Source: Anaerolineales bacterium
GTDB taxonomy: Bacteria; Chloroflexota; Anaerolineae; Anaerolineales; Villigracilaceae
Length of the DNA stretch: 64,000 bases
NCBI GenBank assembly: GCA_016789305.1
Contig: JAEURJ010000013.1
Span: 434,001 to 498,000, forward strand
Reading direction: 5' to 3'
Positions within the stretch are counted from its first letter, which is position 1; every line of letters starts with the position of its first letter. The notes under the pieces were generated by a model. That model did no database searches. It was given only the letters and a program-made list of their open reading frames with translations, and was not told the origin of the DNA. The position numbers and the translations under genes were made by a program. Shown piece by piece: positions 43,945 to 53,373 of the stretch.

Positions 43945-45273
43945 ATGACAAAAAAATTAACTTCCAAAGAAGTCGTTGACCTGAGCAAAGAGTACACATT
44001 TTTTTCCTGGTCTGTGCAGGGACAGATCAATCCGATTCCCGTCGAAAAGGCGGAAGGTGTTTATTTTTGGGACATGGATGGAAAACGATATCTTGATTTT
44101 TCATCCCAGCTGATGAATACGAATATCGGTCATCAGCATCCGAAGGTGGTCAAAGCTATTCAGGATCAGGCTGCCAAGCTTTGTTTCGTACATCCGGGAA
44201 ATACAACTGATGTCCGCGCGCAGCTTGGAAAGAAACTTGCAGAGGTAACCCCCGGCAACTTGAAGAAAACCTTCTTCTCCCTCGGTGGGGCGGAAGCGAA
44301 TGAGAATGCCATCAAGATCGCGCGATTCTACACAGGGCGTCACAAGATCCTTGCGCGCTATCGCTCCTATCATGGCGCGACACACGGCTCCATCGCGTTG
44401 ACCGGCGATTACCGCCGCAACGCGGTCGAACCGGCCATGCCGGGTGGCGTTCATTTTCTCGACCCGTTCTGCTATCGCTGTCCATTTGGACAGAAGAAGG
44501 AATCCTGCAAACGGGAATGCATCTCGCACCTTGAAGAGGTCATCAAGTATGAAGGTCCCGATAAGATCGCGGCGATCATCATGGAAGGTGTGGTCGGCTC
44601 GAATGGTTTGATCGTCCCGCCAGATGATTACTGGCCGCGTGTGCGTGAAATCTGCGATAAATACGGCATTTTGTTGATCTCGGATGAAGTGATGAGCGGA
44701 TGGGGCCGCACCGGTCAATGGTTTGCTGTCGATAATTGGGACGTGACTCCCGACATCATCACCACCGCGAAAGGTATCACAAGCGGATATGTTCCTCTTG
44801 GTGCAGTCATTGTCTCGGATAAGATCGCTGAATATTTTGACGACAAGTATTTATATGCCGGCCTGACGTATAACGGCCATGCGTTGGCTTGCGCTGCTGC
44901 ACTTGCCACGATTGAAGTGTATGAAGACGATAAGCTGATCGAAAATGCCGCATTGATGGGCAAGTACCTTGGTGAATGTTTGGAAGACATCAAGTCGCGA
45001 CATGCATCTGTGGGAGACGTACGTTACATTGGCTTGTTCTCCACGATCGAGCTGGTGGCGAATCGCGAAACAAAAGAAATCTTTGCGGCTTCCGTGATGG
45101 CGGAAGTGGGGAAAGCCCTGCGCGAAAATGGTTTGTTCACTTTCATCATGGCGAACAATATGGGCAGCATGGTCTTTGTCGTACCGCCGCTTTGCATTAC
45201 ACAGGAACAAATTGACGAAGGCCTTGCAATTGTTGAAAAGGCGCTGGAAGTCGCAGATAAGAAAATCGGTTAG
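43945..45273 (+). CDS. Class-III aminotransferase, omega-amino acid:pyruvate / taurine type
   Basis: 442 residues. Motifs FFSLGGAEANENAIKIARFY, LLISDEVMSGWGRTG and Lys276 in TTAKGITSGYVPLGA fit taurine- or beta-alanine-pyruvate aminotransferases. Four cysteines (176, 179, 188, 192) in CYRCPFGQKKESCKREC may bind a metal or be structural; I recall this insert in related enzymes. With the next gene, a CoA-acylating semialdehyde dehydrogenase, the beta-alanine to malonate-semialdehyde route is plausible. Confidence 0.85.
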   Translation: MTKKLTSKEVVDLSKEYTFFSWSVQGQINPIPVEKAEGVYFWDMDGKRYLDFSSQLMNTNIGHQHPKVVKAIQDQAAKLCFVHPGNTTDVRAQLGKKLAEVTPGNLKKTFFSLGGAEANENAIKIARFYTGRHKILARYRSYHGATHGSIALTGDYRRNAVEPAMPGGVHFLDPFCYRCPFGQKKESCKRECISHLEEVIKYEGPDKIAAIIMEGVVGSNGLIVPPDDYWPRVREICDKYGILLISDEVMSGWGRTGQWFAVDNWDVTPDIITTAKGITSGYVPLGAVIVSDKIAEYFDDKYLYAGLTYNGHALACAAALATIEVYEDDKLIENAALMGKYLGECLEDIKSRHASVGDVRYIGLFSTIELVANRETKEIFAASVMAEVGKALRENGLFTFIMANNMGSMVFVVPPLCITQEQIDEGLAIVEKALEVADKKIG

Positions 45274-45340
45274 CAAGTTTGCAGGTTAGAACGTTCAAAC
45301 TTTTCAACTTGTTAACCTTCTTACGATCTTTGGAGACTCT

Positions 45341-46807
45341 ATGGAAATCCTCAATTATATAAACGGCGAATGGATCAAGCCAGCCGTAAAAGATTATTTC
45401 GATGTGATTAACCCGGCAACCGGGGAAGTCATCGCGAAGACCCCGCTTGGCACCAAGGCGGATGTGGATGCTGCTGCGAAGGCAGCCAGCGAGGCTTATA
45501 TTTCGTGGCGTCGAGCGCCGGTCAATGACCGCGTGCAGTATTTGTTCAAGCTTCGGAATCTGATGCGCGAGAACGGCGACGAAATCGCTAAGTTGATTAC
45601 CAATGAAGCAGGCAAGACTTTTGAAGAAGCCAAAGCCGAGATGGTTCGCGCATACGAAAACATCGAAGTGGCGTGTGGTATGCCGCACATGAGCAAGGGT
45701 GAATTTGTGGAAGACATTGCGCCCGGCATTGACGAGATCATGATCCGCCAGCCGGTGGGTGTGTGCGCCACCATTGCGCCGTTCAATTTTCCCGGCATGA
45801 TTCCATTCTGGTATTTGCCGTACGCGCTTGCGGCCGGGAATACTTACATCGTCAAACCCTCCGAAAAAGTGCCGATGACCATGCAGTTCATATTTAAGCT
45901 GATTGAGCAGGTTGATTTTCCAAAGGGCGTGGTCAACATGGTCAACGGGGCGAAGGATACTGTTGATGCTTTGCTTGAGCATCCAACTGTCCGCGCGATC
46001 ACCTTTGTGGGTTCGACCAATGTCGCAAAATACATTTATGCCACCGCGGCGGCCAATGGCAAACGGGTGCAAGCGCAAGGCGGTGCGAAAAATCCTGTCA
46101 TCATTTTGCCCGATGCGGATATGGAAATGGCGACGAAGATCGTCGCCGATTCAGCCTTCGGGTGTGCTGGTCAGCGCTGCCTGGCAGTTTCCCTCGTTGT
46201 GACAGTTGCCGAAGCAAAAAATAATTTCACCGAATTGATCTGCGATGCTGCTTCGACACGTACTGTCGGTTACGGCATGGACTCTGGAATTCAAATGGGG
46301 CCGGTCATTAATTCAGCAAGCAAACAACGTGTTGAGCAGTTGATCGGCTTGGGCGCCAAGGAAGGTGCTGGTGTTCCCGTCGATGGGCGCGGGACGGTGG
46401 TGAAAGGCTACGAGCGTGGATCCTTCGTCAGACCGACGATCCTGTCCGAGGTCCAGCCCGGAAGCGAGATCGCGAGGACGGAAATCTTCGGGCCGGTATT
46501 AAGTCTCATGCATGTGAATTCTGTCGATGATGCCATCCAATTGGTTAACAGTGGACAGTATGGCAATCAGGCGAGTCTGTTTACATCCAGTGGAAATGCG
46601 GCGCGTCGATTCCGTTATGAAGCAGATGCAGGAAATATTGGAATCAATATCGGAGTTGCCGCGCCCATGGCGTTCTTCCCATTCAGTGGCTGGAAAGATA
46701 GTTTCTTTGGTGATATGCACGGTCAAGGCATGGATGCCGTCGAGTTCTTCACCCAAAAGAAGATCGTGGTCGAACGCTGGCCCAAAGAGTGGACGAGAAA
46801 ATTTTAA
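45341..46807 (+). CDS. mmsA: CoA-acylating methylmalonate/malonate semialdehyde dehydrogenase
   Basis: 488 residues, ALDH superfamily. Catalytic Cys280 in [12 protein letters not shown], typical of the MMSDH (MmsA/IolA) branch; Asn/NFPGMIP (148-155) and [10 protein letters not shown] support it. Unlike other ALDHs it forms acyl-CoA, giving acetyl-CoA from malonate semialdehyde or propionyl-CoA from methylmalonate semialdehyde. Lies between two aminotransferase genes, consistent with beta-alanine or aminoisobutyrate breakdown. Confidence 0.92.
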   Translation: MEILNYINGEWIKPAVKDYFDVINPATGEVIAKTPLGTKADVDAAAKAASEAYISWRRAPVNDRVQYLFKLRNLMRENGDEIAKLITNEAGKTFEEAKAEMVRAYENIEVACGMPHMSKGEFVEDIAPGIDEIMIRQPVGVCATIAPFNFPGMIPFWYLPYALAAGNTYIVKPSEKVPMTMQFIFKLIEQVDFPKGVVNMVNGAKDTVDALLEHPTVRAITFVGSTNVAKYIYATAAANGKRVQAQGGAKNPVIILPDADMEMATKIVADSAFGCAGQRCLAVSLVVTVAEAKNNFTELICDAASTRTVGYGMDSGIQMGPVINSASKQRVEQLIGLGAKEGAGVPVDGRGTVVKGYERGSFVRPTILSEVQPGSEIARTEIFGPVLSLMHVNSVDDAIQLVNSGQYGNQASLFTSSGNAARRFRYEADAGNIGINIGVAAPMAFFPFSGWKDSFFGDMHGQGMDAVEFFTQKKIVVERWPKEWTRKF

Positions 46808-46814
46808 GTTGACG

Positions 46815-46840
46815 TAGGGGCGAGGTCGCCTCGCCCTTTA
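46815..46840. repeat. REP-like palindrome, GTAGGGGCGAGG family
   Basis: gggcgagg (46818-46825), loop tcg, cctcgccc (46829-46836), with taggg/ctttac flanks that are an eroded outer arm. It sits between mmsA and the third aminotransferase gene. Same core as 33459-33504. Confidence 0.6.
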
Positions 46841-46854
46841 CATAAGGATAAATC

Positions 46855-48216
46855 ATGGCTGTAGATTACGAAGACGCATTGGATTATTCATCTCATTGGC
46901 TTGGGTTGATAAAGAGTAACGAGTTTCCGAAACAGTCGGAAGCCCATAAGATCATTGATGAATCAAAAAATAATTTTGCAGAGCATTACAACCGCAACTG
47001 GCTGGAATATCGCAAATCTGTAACCGAGTCCGGCGATTGGGCCTCCGTGGAATGGACCGGTGAAGGTGCAGTGATCAAGGATGTTTTGGGTCGTGAGTAT
47101 TTGGATTTCCTGGGTGGTTATGGCATGATGGATCTTGGGTTGAGCCATCCTGATGTAATTGCGGCAGTAAAGTCGCAACTGGAACGCTCACCGATGCCAT
47201 CACAGGAATTGCTTGATCCATTGCGAGGCGTGCTGGCAAAGCTGCTGGCAAGTATTACACCGGGTGATTTGAAATACAGTTGGTTTGGCGCCAGTGGGAC
47301 CGAGGCCAATGAAGCCGCGATGAAAATCGCTAAACTTTATACCGGAAAAACCGCATTTATCGTGGGTGTGAGAGCTTTTCACGGAAAAACAATGGGATCG
47401 CTTTCGTTAATGGGCAAGGCAGATTTCCGCGCACCGATGGGAGCGATGTATGCCGGGCAGGTGTATCATGTCCCATTTGGCGATGCGGATGCGGTTGAGA
47501 AGCAGCTTGAAATTTGTGAAAAAGTGGGCATTGGTGTTGCTGCTGTGATGTTCGAGCCGATCCAGGGTGAGTCTGGGGCGATCGTTCCGCCGGATGATTT
47601 CTGGCCGCGCATTCGTGCCGCTACCAAAAAGCATGGTGTCTTGTTGATCGCGGATGAAGTGCAAACGGGTCTTGGACGCACCGGTAAATTATGGGGTGTC
47701 GAACATTGGGATGTTACACCAGACATCCTGACGGTTGCGAAATCACTTGGCGGTGGCGTGATGCCGATCAGCGCTGTGGTTACAACAGAGGAAATTTATC
47801 AGCCGATGATGTATCCAAATCCCTTTATGCACACCACAACCACAGGCGGCAATGCGCTGGCTTGTTCGGCGGCAATCGCGGCAATTCACGTCACCCTGCG
47901 CGAAAGGCTCTGGGAGCAGGCTGCAGAAAAAGGTATGCACCTTATGGGTGAATTAAGTAAATTCGCGGCGCAATATCCGCAAATTTATGAGAAAATAACA
48001 GGTAAAGGCCTCTTAATCGGAATGCATTTCAAGTCGCCTGAGATCGGTTATAAAGTGGCTTCGGGATTATTCAAAAGAAATGTATTGGTGGCCGGTACAT
48101 TGACCAGTGCGCAGACTATTCGCATTGAACCGCCTCTGATCATTACAAATGCGCAGATGGACACCTTGATCGATCGTCTTGGTGAAGCGTTGAAGGAAAT
48201 CAGCAGGACGATGTAG
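46855..48216 (+). CDS. patA: Putrescine aminotransferase-like class-III aminotransferase
   Basis: 453 residues. The N-terminal extension (residues 1-80) before GAVIKDVLGREYLDFLGGYG is as in YgjG/PatA. WFGASGTEANEAAMKIAKLY, LLIADEVQTGLGRTGKLW and Lys296 in LTVAKSLGGGVMP mark the active site. It converts putrescine plus 2-oxoglutarate to 4-aminobutanal and glutamate. The potABCD importer follows immediately, which supports the polyamine assignment. Confidence 0.87.
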   Translation: MAVDYEDALDYSSHWLGLIKSNEFPKQSEAHKIIDESKNNFAEHYNRNWLEYRKSVTESGDWASVEWTGEGAVIKDVLGREYLDFLGGYGMMDLGLSHPDVIAAVKSQLERSPMPSQELLDPLRGVLAKLLASITPGDLKYSWFGASGTEANEAAMKIAKLYTGKTAFIVGVRAFHGKTMGSLSLMGKADFRAPMGAMYAGQVYHVPFGDADAVEKQLEICEKVGIGVAAVMFEPIQGESGAIVPPDDFWPRIRAATKKHGVLLIADEVQTGLGRTGKLWGVEHWDVTPDILTVAKSLGGGVMPISAVVTTEEIYQPMMYPNPFMHTTTTGGNALACSAAIAAIHVTLRERLWEQAAEKGMHLMGELSKFAAQYPQIYEKITGKGLLIGMHFKSPEIGYKVASGLFKRNVLVAGTLTSAQTIRIEPPLIITNAQMDTLIDRLGEALKEISRTM

Positions 48217-48251
48217 TAGTTTTGAACAGCTTATCTCAGAGGAGAAGATAG

Positions 48252-49367
48252 ATGACCAGTGAATTTGCAGTTGAGATGCGCGATGTTGTAAAACGTTTCA
48301 TTACGCCGGAAGGAAATGAAATGGCCGCCGTGGATCATGTCACGATGAAGATCAGGAACGGCGAATTCTTTTCTATGCTTGGGTCTTCCGGGTGTGGTAA
48401 GACGACTTCCCTGCGCATGATCGCCGGGTTTGAATGGCCCACCGAAGGAGAGGTTTATATTGAAGGCAAGGCAATGGGTCACACCCCGCCGTTTCAACGC
48501 AAGGTCAATACTGTTTTTCAAAGCTATGCTCTGTTTCAGCACCTAACCATTTATCAAAATGTCGCTTTTGGCCTGGAAATGGAAAACGCAAAGGAAGATG
48601 AGATCAAGAAACGCGTGGGACGCGCGTTGGATATGGTTCAGCTTACCGGGATGGATCGCCGCAAGCCCAAACAGCTTTCCGGCGGACAGCAGCAGCGCGT
48701 CGCACTTGCCCGGGCACTGGTCAAAACACCGGATGTTCTTCTGCTCGATGAGCCGCTCGGTGCGTTGGATTTAAAGCTCCGCAAGGAGATGCAGCTTGAG
48801 TTGAAGGCTCTGCAGCAGCAACTGGGGATTACCTTCATTTATGTTACCCATGATCAGGAAGAAGCCTTGACCATGTCCGATCGCATCGCTGTGATGAGCA
48901 AGGGGAAAGTGCAGCAAATGGGTACACCGGTGGAAGTATATGAGCGCCCTGCAAATAAATTCGTGGCCGACTTTATCGGAGAGTCGAATTTTCTCGAAGG
49001 CAAGATCAAGTCACTGACAAGGAAGGAAGCGTCGGTTTTCATCCCCGGCTTGAATGCGGAAGTGACCGGCATGCCCATCTCCGAAGGCCTTGCAAAAGGG
49101 GAGGAGGTTGTGGTTTCGATCCGCCCGGAGAAGGTGCGTCTTGTGGAAAAGGGTGCGTTGAAGATGAACATGTTCCGCGGTAAGGTGACCAATACGGTTT
49201 ACATCGGCGCCGACACCCATATTTACACGGAAGTGCATGGGGTGAAATTGAAAGTCTTGGAACAGAATCGTATTTCCCGACTTGATCCGAAATCGTTTTA
49301 TACAGTTGGTCAGGATGTTTCCCTTTTGTTGATGCCTGAAAATACCCTGGTCTTGAAAAAGGATTAG
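48252..49367 (+). CDS. potA: Spermidine/putrescine ABC transporter ATP-binding protein
   Basis: 371 residues. Walker A GSSGCGKT (44-51), signature [15 protein letters not shown] (near 141), Walker [13 protein letters not shown], switch His in [10 protein letters not shown], and a C-terminal TOBE domain. Energises polyamine import with PotB, PotC and PotD encoded next. Strong ribosome binding site agaggaga. Confidence 0.94.
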   Translation: MTSEFAVEMRDVVKRFITPEGNEMAAVDHVTMKIRNGEFFSMLGSSGCGKTTSLRMIAGFEWPTEGEVYIEGKAMGHTPPFQRKVNTVFQSYALFQHLTIYQNVAFGLEMENAKEDEIKKRVGRALDMVQLTGMDRRKPKQLSGGQQQRVALARALVKTPDVLLLDEPLGALDLKLRKEMQLELKALQQQLGITFIYVTHDQEEALTMSDRIAVMSKGKVQQMGTPVEVYERPANKFVADFIGESNFLEGKIKSLTRKEASVFIPGLNAEVTGMPISEGLAKGEEVVVSIRPEKVRLVEKGALKMNMFRGKVTNTVYIGADTHIYTEVHGVKLKVLEQNRISRLDPKSFYTVGQDVSLLLMPENTLVLKKD

Positions 49368-49369
49368 CC

Positions 49370-50293
49370 ATGTTAAAACGATTGCGCGAAAACAAATCGG
49401 CACAAGGTACATTACTGGCCCTGCCCACGATCATTTGGATGATGGGTCTGCTGATCATTCCGTTGATCCTTACGGCGGTTGTCAGTGTCGGAAAGCGCAG
49501 CCCGGACGGGAATGTGATCTACGCTTTTTCGCTCGATAATTACATTCGTTTGATCGGTTACAGCACGGATTGTGCAAATGGACAGGCTTCGTGCTTTGAC
49601 CCGCTTTACGTTTCGATCCTTGGTCGTTCCTTGAGTCTGGCATTCAATACAACGGTTCTTGTGATCTTGCTGGCGTATCCGCTGGCTTATTTTATTGCGC
49701 GTGCCCAACCGAAGCAGCGCAACTCATATCTGTTTTTGGTTTTGATCCCGCTTTGGACAAACTTTGTGATCCGCGTGTATGCATGGATGATCCTGCTGCG
49801 GCAGGAAGGCGTGATCAATATTGCGCTGGGCGCCATTGCACGCTTTCTTCACATCCCCTTCCAGCCTTTGGATATGTTGTATACGCCGGGCGCGGTATTG
49901 GTGGGCATGGTCTACGAATTTTTGCCATTCATGATCCTGCCGATCTATACTTCGTTGGAGAAGATCGATAATAGCTTATATGAAGCCGCCGCCGATCTGG
50001 GTGCGAATGCGGTAAAGACATTCACGCGGGTTACACTTCCATTGTCCATGCCGGGAGTGGTGGCTGGTACCATCCTTGTGTTTATTCCTGTCATGGGAAC
50101 CTTTATCGTTTCAGATATCCTTGGCGGACGCCAGGTGATCCTGGTGGGGAATCTGATCCAACGGCAGTTTCTTGACGCGCGTGACCCGACCTTCGGCTCG
50201 GCGGCTTCGTTGATCCTGATGGTGATGACGCTCATTGTGACGTACTTTTATACCCGCAAATTTGGCTTCGGAGAGGAGATTGTGGTTGCATGA
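49370..50293 (+). CDS. potB: Spermidine/putrescine ABC transporter permease PotB
   Basis: 307 residues, six membrane segments. The EAA loop [20 protein letters not shown] contacts PotA. A periplasmic insert after the first segment contains a Cys pair ([11 protein letters not shown]). It starts 2 bp after potA and overlaps potC by 4 bp. Confidence 0.93.
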   Translation: MLKRLRENKSAQGTLLALPTIIWMMGLLIIPLILTAVVSVGKRSPDGNVIYAFSLDNYIRLIGYSTDCANGQASCFDPLYVSILGRSLSLAFNTTVLVILLAYPLAYFIARAQPKQRNSYLFLVLIPLWTNFVIRVYAWMILLRQEGVINIALGAIARFLHIPFQPLDMLYTPGAVLVGMVYEFLPFMILPIYTSLEKIDNSLYEAAADLGANAVKTFTRVTLPLSMPGVVAGTILVFIPVMGTFIVSDILGGRQVILVGNLIQRQFLDARDPTFGSAASLILMVMTLIVTYFYTRKFGFGEEIVVA

Positions 50294-51186
50294 ATCCCCA
50301 TCGCCGTTCCCCCCTGGTGCTTGTCACGGCTTTTTTTGTTTACTTCTTTTTGTATGCGCCGATCATCGCACTGGTCGTATATTCGTTTAATGCATCGCGT
50401 GCAAATGTAAAGTTTGAAGGTTTTATTCCTTCTTTTAGTGAACGTGTCGTCACGGAAGGCAGCCTCGTAAAATCAAGTCCGTGCGGACCATTTCACTGGT
50501 ATTGCGATCTGGCAAAAAACCGTGAAGTGATCGAGGCGGCAAAGAATACCTTGACGATTGCCTTCACCGCAACGACCATTGCCACGATCATTGGCACCAT
50601 GGCAGCGCTCGCCTTGCAGCGTTATGATTTCAAGTTGAAGCCGTTTTCACAGCTTTCGCTCTATATCCCGATCGTGATTCCCGAGATCGTGATGGGTATT
50701 GGTATTTTGACATTGTTCAGTCAGGTGTTTGGCTGGATGAACAACGCCTTTTCACTAAGCGGAGACTCGCGCTGGACGATGGGACTGGGCACGGTCATCG
50801 TGAGTCATATCGCCTTTATGGTTCCGTTCGTCACACTCGTCGTGCAGGCTCGTTTGCAGGGATTTGATAAATCTTATGAAGAGGCCGCGATGGATCTGGG
50901 CGCGAACGAGTGGATCACGTTCCGGCGCGTCACTCTACCCATGATTCTGCCCGGCGTACTTTCGGGCGCGCTGCTGGCTTTTACACTATCGCTTGATGAT
51001 TTTGTGATCACGTTCTTTACAAACGGACCTGGCTCCACCACGCTGCCAATCTATGTCTATGGATTGCTGCGACGCATCATCACGCCTCAGGTGAATGCAC
51101 TGTCCACGGTTTGGATTTTGGTCGTTCTGGCTGCAGTCTTGCTGTTGCAGATCGTTCAAGGGCGCGAGTCAAAGCAGCATTCCTAG
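50290..51186 (+). CDS. potC: Spermidine/putrescine ABC transporter permease PotC
   Basis: 298 residues, six membrane segments, EAA loop [21 protein letters not shown] longer first outer loop (about 40-80) again contains a Cys pair ([11 protein letters not shown]). ATGA overlap with potB. Confidence 0.93.
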   Translation: MNPHRRSPLVLVTAFFVYFFLYAPIIALVVYSFNASRANVKFEGFIPSFSERVVTEGSLVKSSPCGPFHWYCDLAKNREVIEAAKNTLTIAFTATTIATIIGTMAALALQRYDFKLKPFSQLSLYIPIVIPEIVMGIGILTLFSQVFGWMNNAFSLSGDSRWTMGLGTVIVSHIAFMVPFVTLVVQARLQGFDKSYEEAAMDLGANEWITFRRVTLPMILPGVLSGALLAFTLSLDDFVITFFTNGPGSTTLPIYVYGLLRRIITPQVNALSTVWILVVLAAVLLLQIVQGRESKQHS

Positions 51187-51254
51187 TTTGGGTATTACAC
51201 AGCAAATTTTGCCGGCTGTGTCGTCGAATACTTTTCTTTCTAAAGGAGGAAGAT

Positions 51255-52406
51255 ATGAGCAAGTCAAATCAATTTAAGGTGCTGGCGCTGCTTGTGATCG
51301 CAAGTATGGTCCTGGTTGCATGTTCCAGCAGTGGGTCTGCTCCTGAGGCTGAAGACGGCCCCAAGGTAACAGCAAGCGGATTTGAATGTCCGGCAGCTCA
51401 ATATCCTGCTGAAATCACATCCACGGAACTCAACCTTTTCGTGTGGACGGAATATATTCCCACCGAAATGCAGGAATGCTTCGAATTGGTTTACGGAATC
51501 ACCGTCAATCGCGATGAATATTCCGCCAATGAGGAGATGTATGCCAAGCTCTCCGCCGGCGGCACAGCATATGATCTCGTTCAACCCACCGATTACATTG
51601 TCAGCTTGATGATCCGTCAGGGCCTGCTTCAGGAATTGGATCATGCCAAGCTTCCTTCCCTGGCGAACTTTGATGCCAATTATCTGGATTTCAGCTTTGA
51701 TCCGGGTAATAAATACACGATCCCGTATCAGGCAGGTACAGATGCCATCGTCTACAATGCGGATGCTGTTACCACTGCACCGACATCCTGGGCTGATCTG
51801 TGGAAACCCGAGTATGCGGGCCGCATGGTATTCCTTGACGATTCACGTGCTGTGATCGGCCTGACTTTGTTAACCCTGGGATATGACGTCAACACAAAAG
51901 ATCCGGCTCAATTGGATGAGGCCAAAGCCAAACTAAAGGAACTCGTTCCGGGTATTAAGTTGTTCGATAGTGACAGTCCGAAAACCGCCCTGATTGCTGG
52001 CGATGTAGACCTCGGTATGACCTGGACCGGCGAAGCCTTCCTTGCCCAGCAGGAAAATCCCTCCATTCAATATATATACCCAACGGAAGGTGCGATCATT
52101 TGGCAGGATAACTATGCCATGCCGAAGGATGCTCCGCATGCAGATGCCGCCTACGCCTGGCTGAACTACACCATGCAAGGGGATGTTTTCTGGCTGATGT
52201 TGCGCGATTTCCCATACACCAACCCCAATCAGGCAGCATTGGATTACGCCAAAACCAATCAGGCCGAAATCTACAACGCTTACATCAAGTCTCCTGTCAC
52301 CAATACGCCGGCCGAAGCCATTAAGAACGGCCATCGCATCGATGATGTGGGGGATGCCCTGCCGCTCTACGACCAACTCTGGACCGAAGTTAAAGGCGGT
52401 AACTAG
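51255..52406 (+). CDS. potD: Spermidine/putrescine-binding lipoprotein PotD
   Basis: 383 residues from ATG 51255, preceded by the strong site aaaggagga. Lipoprotein signal ending LVAC (Cys at about residue 23). It is a type-II periplasmic binding protein, with LNLFVWTEYIPTEMQECFE, YDLVQPTDYIVSLMI and DLGMTWTGEAFLAQQ typical of PotD/PotF; acidic and aromatic residues in these stretches bind polyamines in homologues. Frame open upstream to 51111 only because of overlap with potC. Confidence 0.93.
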   Translation: MSKSNQFKVLALLVIASMVLVACSSSGSAPEAEDGPKVTASGFECPAAQYPAEITSTELNLFVWTEYIPTEMQECFELVYGITVNRDEYSANEEMYAKLSAGGTAYDLVQPTDYIVSLMIRQGLLQELDHAKLPSLANFDANYLDFSFDPGNKYTIPYQAGTDAIVYNADAVTTAPTSWADLWKPEYAGRMVFLDDSRAVIGLTLLTLGYDVNTKDPAQLDEAKAKLKELVPGIKLFDSDSPKTALIAGDVDLGMTWTGEAFLAQQENPSIQYIYPTEGAIIWQDNYAMPKDAPHADAAYAWLNYTMQGDVFWLMLRDFPYTNPNQAALDYAKTNQAEIYNAYIKSPVTNTPAEAIKNGHRIDDVGDALPLYDQLWTEVKGGN

Positions 52407-52414
52407 GTTTTACT

Positions 52415-52462
52415 AATAGGTTCCCCGGCAGGGTATACTCCTTGTCGGGGAACCTATTTTGC
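52415..52462 (+). terminator. Terminator of the polyamine operon
   Basis: aataggttcccc (52415-52426) pairs with ggggaacctatt (52447-52458), followed by ttt. The loop holds a further weak stem. It lies 9 bp after the potD stop and ends the long operon that starts at 42047. Confidence 0.75.
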
Positions 52463-52529
52463 GTGTAGTCACTTTGGCCAGGGGATATCCAAGATCGTGC
52501 TTTACAAAATCGTCTGAATTTACCTATGC

Positions 52530-52583
52530 TTTATGAATATTCGTCATAAAACCATTGACAATTATGCATAATCATCATAGAAT
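52530..52583 (+). promoter_or_regulatory. Promoter and candidate operators of the second Lrp gene
   Basis: TTGACA (52555-52560), 17 bp, TAGAAT (52578-52583): nearly consensus. The spacer starts with the perfect palindrome attatgcataat (52561-52572), and tttatga-N7-tcataaa (52530-52550) lies just upstream. The -10 ends 6 bp before the ATG, so transcription would begin at or beside the start codon. The inverted repeats are well placed for autoregulation by the Lrp product. Confidence 0.65.
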
Positions 52584-52589
52584 TTGCTT

Positions 52590-53057
52590 ATGGTAAACGA
52601 AATCGTCAATGACATTCCTGATAAATTAGATGCCATCGATGTACATATCATTGAGGCGTTGCGCAAAGATGGCCGCGCGGCATTTGCACAAATTGCGGAA
52701 CAATTGAAGGTTTCACCCGGTATGATCCGCCAGCGCTACAATCGCCTCGTGGATTTGGGATATCTCAAGGTCGTAGCTGCAACCAATCCGCTGATGATGG
52801 GGAAGCGAACCATGGCGTTAATCGGTATTCGCACCGATGGCCGCAAGATGCTGCAGGTTGCCGAGTATCTCACCAAGTTCGATGAAGTTGTTTATGTGGT
52901 GTTTGTCAGCGGCGGGTACGACATCATGGTCGAAGTGTTTTGCAAGGACCACGAAGACCTGCTTAACTTCATGACCGAGAAACTTGCCAAGGTGGATGGG
53001 GTCCGCGAGACCGAATCGTTCATCTACTTGAAGATCGCCAAAGAGATTTATTTCTAA
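52590..53057 (+). CDS. Lrp/AsnC-family transcriptional regulator
   Basis: 155 residues from ATG 52590. HTH: LDAIDVHIIEALRKDGRAAF...VSPGMIRQRYNRLVDLGYL. RAM domain from about residue 70 with FVSGGYDIMVEVFCKDHEDL. It is divergent from the Lrp at 42047, so the two are not a recent duplication. It probably regulates the polyamine or saccharopine dehydrogenase-like genes on either side. No Shine-Dalgarno; a leaderless mRNA is likely. Confidence 0.9.
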   Translation: MVNEIVNDIPDKLDAIDVHIIEALRKDGRAAFAQIAEQLKVSPGMIRQRYNRLVDLGYLKVVAATNPLMMGKRTMALIGIRTDGRKMLQVAEYLTKFDEVVYVVFVSGGYDIMVEVFCKDHEDLLNFMTEKLAKVDGVRETESFIYLKIAKEIYF

Positions 53058-53157
53058 ATGGGAATTCGCTTCACATGCCGCCGAGGCCTGATGGAGCTTC
53101 CAAAAACTTTGTCCGCGTCCCAAGCATGAGGATGGCGGAGCCAACCCGAAAGGTAAC

Positions 53158-53277
53158 ATGAAAGCGTTCGTTCGTAGTATCCAAAAAATGGGGGATACGT
53201 TTGTGAAGGCGTATTTAATGTCTCTGATGATCGCCATTAATCCGGGCAGTCAAACGAATACAAACCACCGTTATTAA
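53158..53277 (+). CDS. 39-residue small ORF before a terminator
   Basis: ATG 53158 to TAA 53277, with aaagg 5 bp before the start. The product begins MKAFVRSIQKMGDTFVKAY and continues with a hydrophobic, Met-rich stretch (LMSLMIAINP), giving an amphipathic, mildly basic N-terminal helix. A terminator follows 7 bp after the stop. It could be a small regulatory or membrane-associated protein or a leader peptide of the downstream gene. In-frame sequence is open back to 53092 without another start, so a decayed larger gene is also possible. Confidence 0.4.
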   Translation: MKAFVRSIQKMGDTFVKAYLMSLMIAINPGSQTNTNHRY

Positions 53278-53284
53278 GGGACTC

Positions 53285-53318
53285 CACCCGCAGCCTTTTT
53301 TGCTGCGGGTGTATTTTT
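53285..53318 (+). terminator. Terminator/attenuator upstream of the saccharopine dehydrogenase-like gene
   Basis: cacccgcagc (53285-53294) pairs with gctgcgggtg (53302-53311), then tatttttt. It lies between the small ORF and the enzyme gene, 56 bp before the latter's ATG. Confidence 0.8.
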
Positions 53319-53373
53319 TCGTAAATCTAACCCGCAGTGACGGGTTATAAAACAAAATGGAGAATGGATTCTC

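Noticed and set aside
45276..45325. Imperfect inverted repeat between the second aminotransferase and mmsA as terminator
   Set aside because: Arms (aggtta/taacct) are short and interrupted and there is no T run; the genes form one operon.
53058..53157. Riboswitch upstream of the small ORF
   Set aside because: I compared it from memory with glycine, SAM, TPP, glutamine, c-di-GMP and guanidine classes and found no convincing conserved core.
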